A DNA stretch of 14,994 nucleotides. Source: Bacteroidota bacterium (lineage in GTDB: Bacteria > Bacteroidota > Bacteroidia > Chitinophagales > Chitinophagaceae). The notes beneath the pieces were generated by a model. It saw nothing but the letters and a program-made list of their open reading frames with translations. It had not been told where the DNA came from and searched no databases. The stretch's first letter is position 1; every line of letters starts with the position of its first letter. The stretch is taken from NCBI GenBank assembly GCA_021824855.1, contig JAKAJX010000267.1:1-14994 (forward strand), read 5' to 3'. The translations under genes were made by a program, and so were the position numbers. Below, piece after piece: positions 14,081-14,994 of this stretch.

Positions 14081-14962
14081 ATGAATAAAAAACCGTTCAT
14101 ACAACAAGCTTGGTTAAGGGCTTTATTATTTATTGTAATTGCATTTCCTATGGCAATTGCTATTGGCTTTGGAATTGATATTGTTTTAAATGGATTATAT
14201 GCGTATGATTATGCAACAGGTTCTATTCCTATAGCTCAATTTTTAAAACAATACGCAACCGGTAATATTGGGTTTATTATTATCATATTAGTGTTTGTAT
14301 ATTGGATTGATAAGAGAACACTTCTTTCTCTTGGTTTTGTATGGAAAGGTTTTCAAACAGATGCTATTACCGGATTGGCTGTATCGATGGCTATTTTATT
14401 TATAGGTTCTTCTATTCTTGTTATTACTCAAAACCTTTACATTACTAATGCCATATTTAGTTTGCAACAATTTTTAATTGCAATAGCATTATATATTTTA
14501 GTTGCATTTAACGAAGAAATTATTTTTAGAGGATACCTATTAAGCAACTTACTTAAAAGCATGAATAGGTGGTGGGCATTAATTATTGTTTCGGTATTGT
14601 TTGCTTTATTGCATAGCCAAAATCAGCATATTAATACAATATCGTTTATTAATATATTTTTAGGAGGAATACTTTTGGGCATCAATTATGTTTATACTAA
14701 AAATTTATGGTTTAGTATCTTTTTTCACTTTGGATGGAACTTTTTTCAGGGCTCTGTTCTTGGATATAATATAAGTGGTACCGGTATAGAACAAGGCAGT
14801 AGCTTAATGCAGCAAACTACGTTGGGATCGGCTTATTTAACAGGTGGTAATTTTGGTTTTGAAGGTTCTATTTTATGCACTGTACTTATTCCGTTAATGA
14901 TTATTGTTTTGTTTGTTCATTATAATAGAAAAGAAAAAAAGTTGCGGAATGGAATAGTATAA
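14081..14962 (+). CDS. CPBP-family intramembrane metalloprotease (CAAX/Abi)
   Basis: A 293-residue, highly hydrophobic protein with about seven or eight membrane segments. The CPBP (CaaX protease and bacteriocin-processing) signature is complete: NEEIIFRGYLL with Glu145, Glu146 and Arg150, LLHSQNQ with His178, and FFHFGWNFFQG with His216 and Asn220. These are the presumed zinc-binding and catalytic residues inside the membrane. The first helix is at about 12-35 and the last at about 265-283, and the chain ends in a Lys/Arg-rich tail (YNRKEKKLRNG), probably cytoplasmic. The substrate cannot be predicted; in other bacteria family members have been linked to bacteriocin self-immunity and to protein or peptide processing. 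ATG 14081 is the first in-frame start after the likely promoter and begins a normal N-terminus. It is divergent from pepT and followed directly by a hairpin. Confidence 0.92.
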   Translation: MNKKPFIQQAWLRALLFIVIAFPMAIAIGFGIDIVLNGLYAYDYATGSIPIAQFLKQYATGNIGFIIIILVFVYWIDKRTLLSLGFVWKGFQTDAITGLAVSMAILFIGSSILVITQNLYITNAIFSLQQFLIAIALYILVAFNEEIIFRGYLLSNLLKSMNRWWALIIVSVLFALLHSQNQHINTISFINIFLGGILLGINYVYTKNLWFSIFFHFGWNFFQGSVLGYNISGTGIEQGSSLMQQTTLGSAYLTGGNFGFEGSILCTVLIPLMIIVLFVHYNRKEKKLRNGIV

Positions 14963-14968
14963 AAATAA

Positions 14969-14994
14969 TCCTGCTATAAAATAATACAGCAGGA
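14969..14994 (+). terminator. Hairpin after the CPBP gene, cut by the window end
   Basis: TCCTGCT (14969-14975) pairs perfectly with AGCAGGA (14988-14994) around a 12-nt AT-rich loop, 6 nt after the stop codon. The T-tract expected of a terminator would lie just past the window edge and cannot be seen. Confidence 0.6.

Noticed and set aside
1..14994. Mobile elements, CRISPR arrays, tRNAs, defence islands
   Set aside because: I looked on both strands and found no terminal repeats, transposase-like frames, spaced direct repeats or tRNA cloverleaves; nearly all of the window is accounted for by housekeeping genes.

Overview
The window reads as a contiguous piece of chromosome from a low-GC Bacteroidetes, most likely a Chitinophagia/Chitinophagaceae-type organism; the class is an inference. 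The support is: (i) Bacteroidetes-type promoters (TTG, about 19 nt, TAnnTTTG) recur, while I see no convincing Shine-Dalgarno sites; (ii) there is a type IX secretion plug protein (DUF5103 family), found essentially only in this phylum; (iii) there is a lipoprotein-type TamL/BamA homologue; (iv) there is an ECF sigma factor overlapping an envelope/beta-barrel gene. Coding density is very high and no intergenic gap exceeds 300 bases. I see no insertion sequence, integrase, CRISPR array, tRNA or rRNA, and base use looks uniform.

Layout. 1-1721 (minus): an ECF sigma factor overlaps by 17 nt a gene for a protein with one inner-membrane-like helix and a C-terminal beta-barrel-like region, cut off by the window start. 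1892-2587 (plus): truB, with a well-formed promoter only 4 nt from its start codon. 2641-5055 (minus): a TamL/BamA-like outer-membrane lipoprotein, starting 5 nt from a divergent SpoU/TrmH RNA methyltransferase (5061-5792). That gene ends back to back with a LolC/LolE-type ABC permease (5793-7025, minus). 7108-8388 (plus): T9SS plug protein. About 8456-8553: a small SRP RNA gene with its own -7 box, immediately followed by a TalC/FSA-type transaldolase (8575-9228) and a strong terminator. 9312-11698 (plus): an RsmF/NSUN-type m5C methyltransferase and a LysM plus double-psi-barrel secreted protein, probably one operon. A two-way terminator separates these from the minus-strand pair SPFH/Band 7 protein (11783-12712) and peptidase T (12806-14050). 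14081-14962 (plus): a CPBP-family membrane protease, with a hairpin at the window end.

Functionally this is housekeeping DNA with two themes. One is RNA maturation: truB, a SpoU methyltransferase, an RsmF-like methyltransferase and SRP RNA. The other is envelope building: TamL, LolC/E, T9SS plug, LysM protein, SPFH protein and the sigma/barrel pair. I found no clear undescribed defence or mobile system. The best leads are the sigma factor/helix-plus-barrel operon and a shared promoter geometry suggesting that truB and the rsmF-like gene are translated from leaderless or nearly leaderless mRNAs, with the SRP RNA as an internal ruler.
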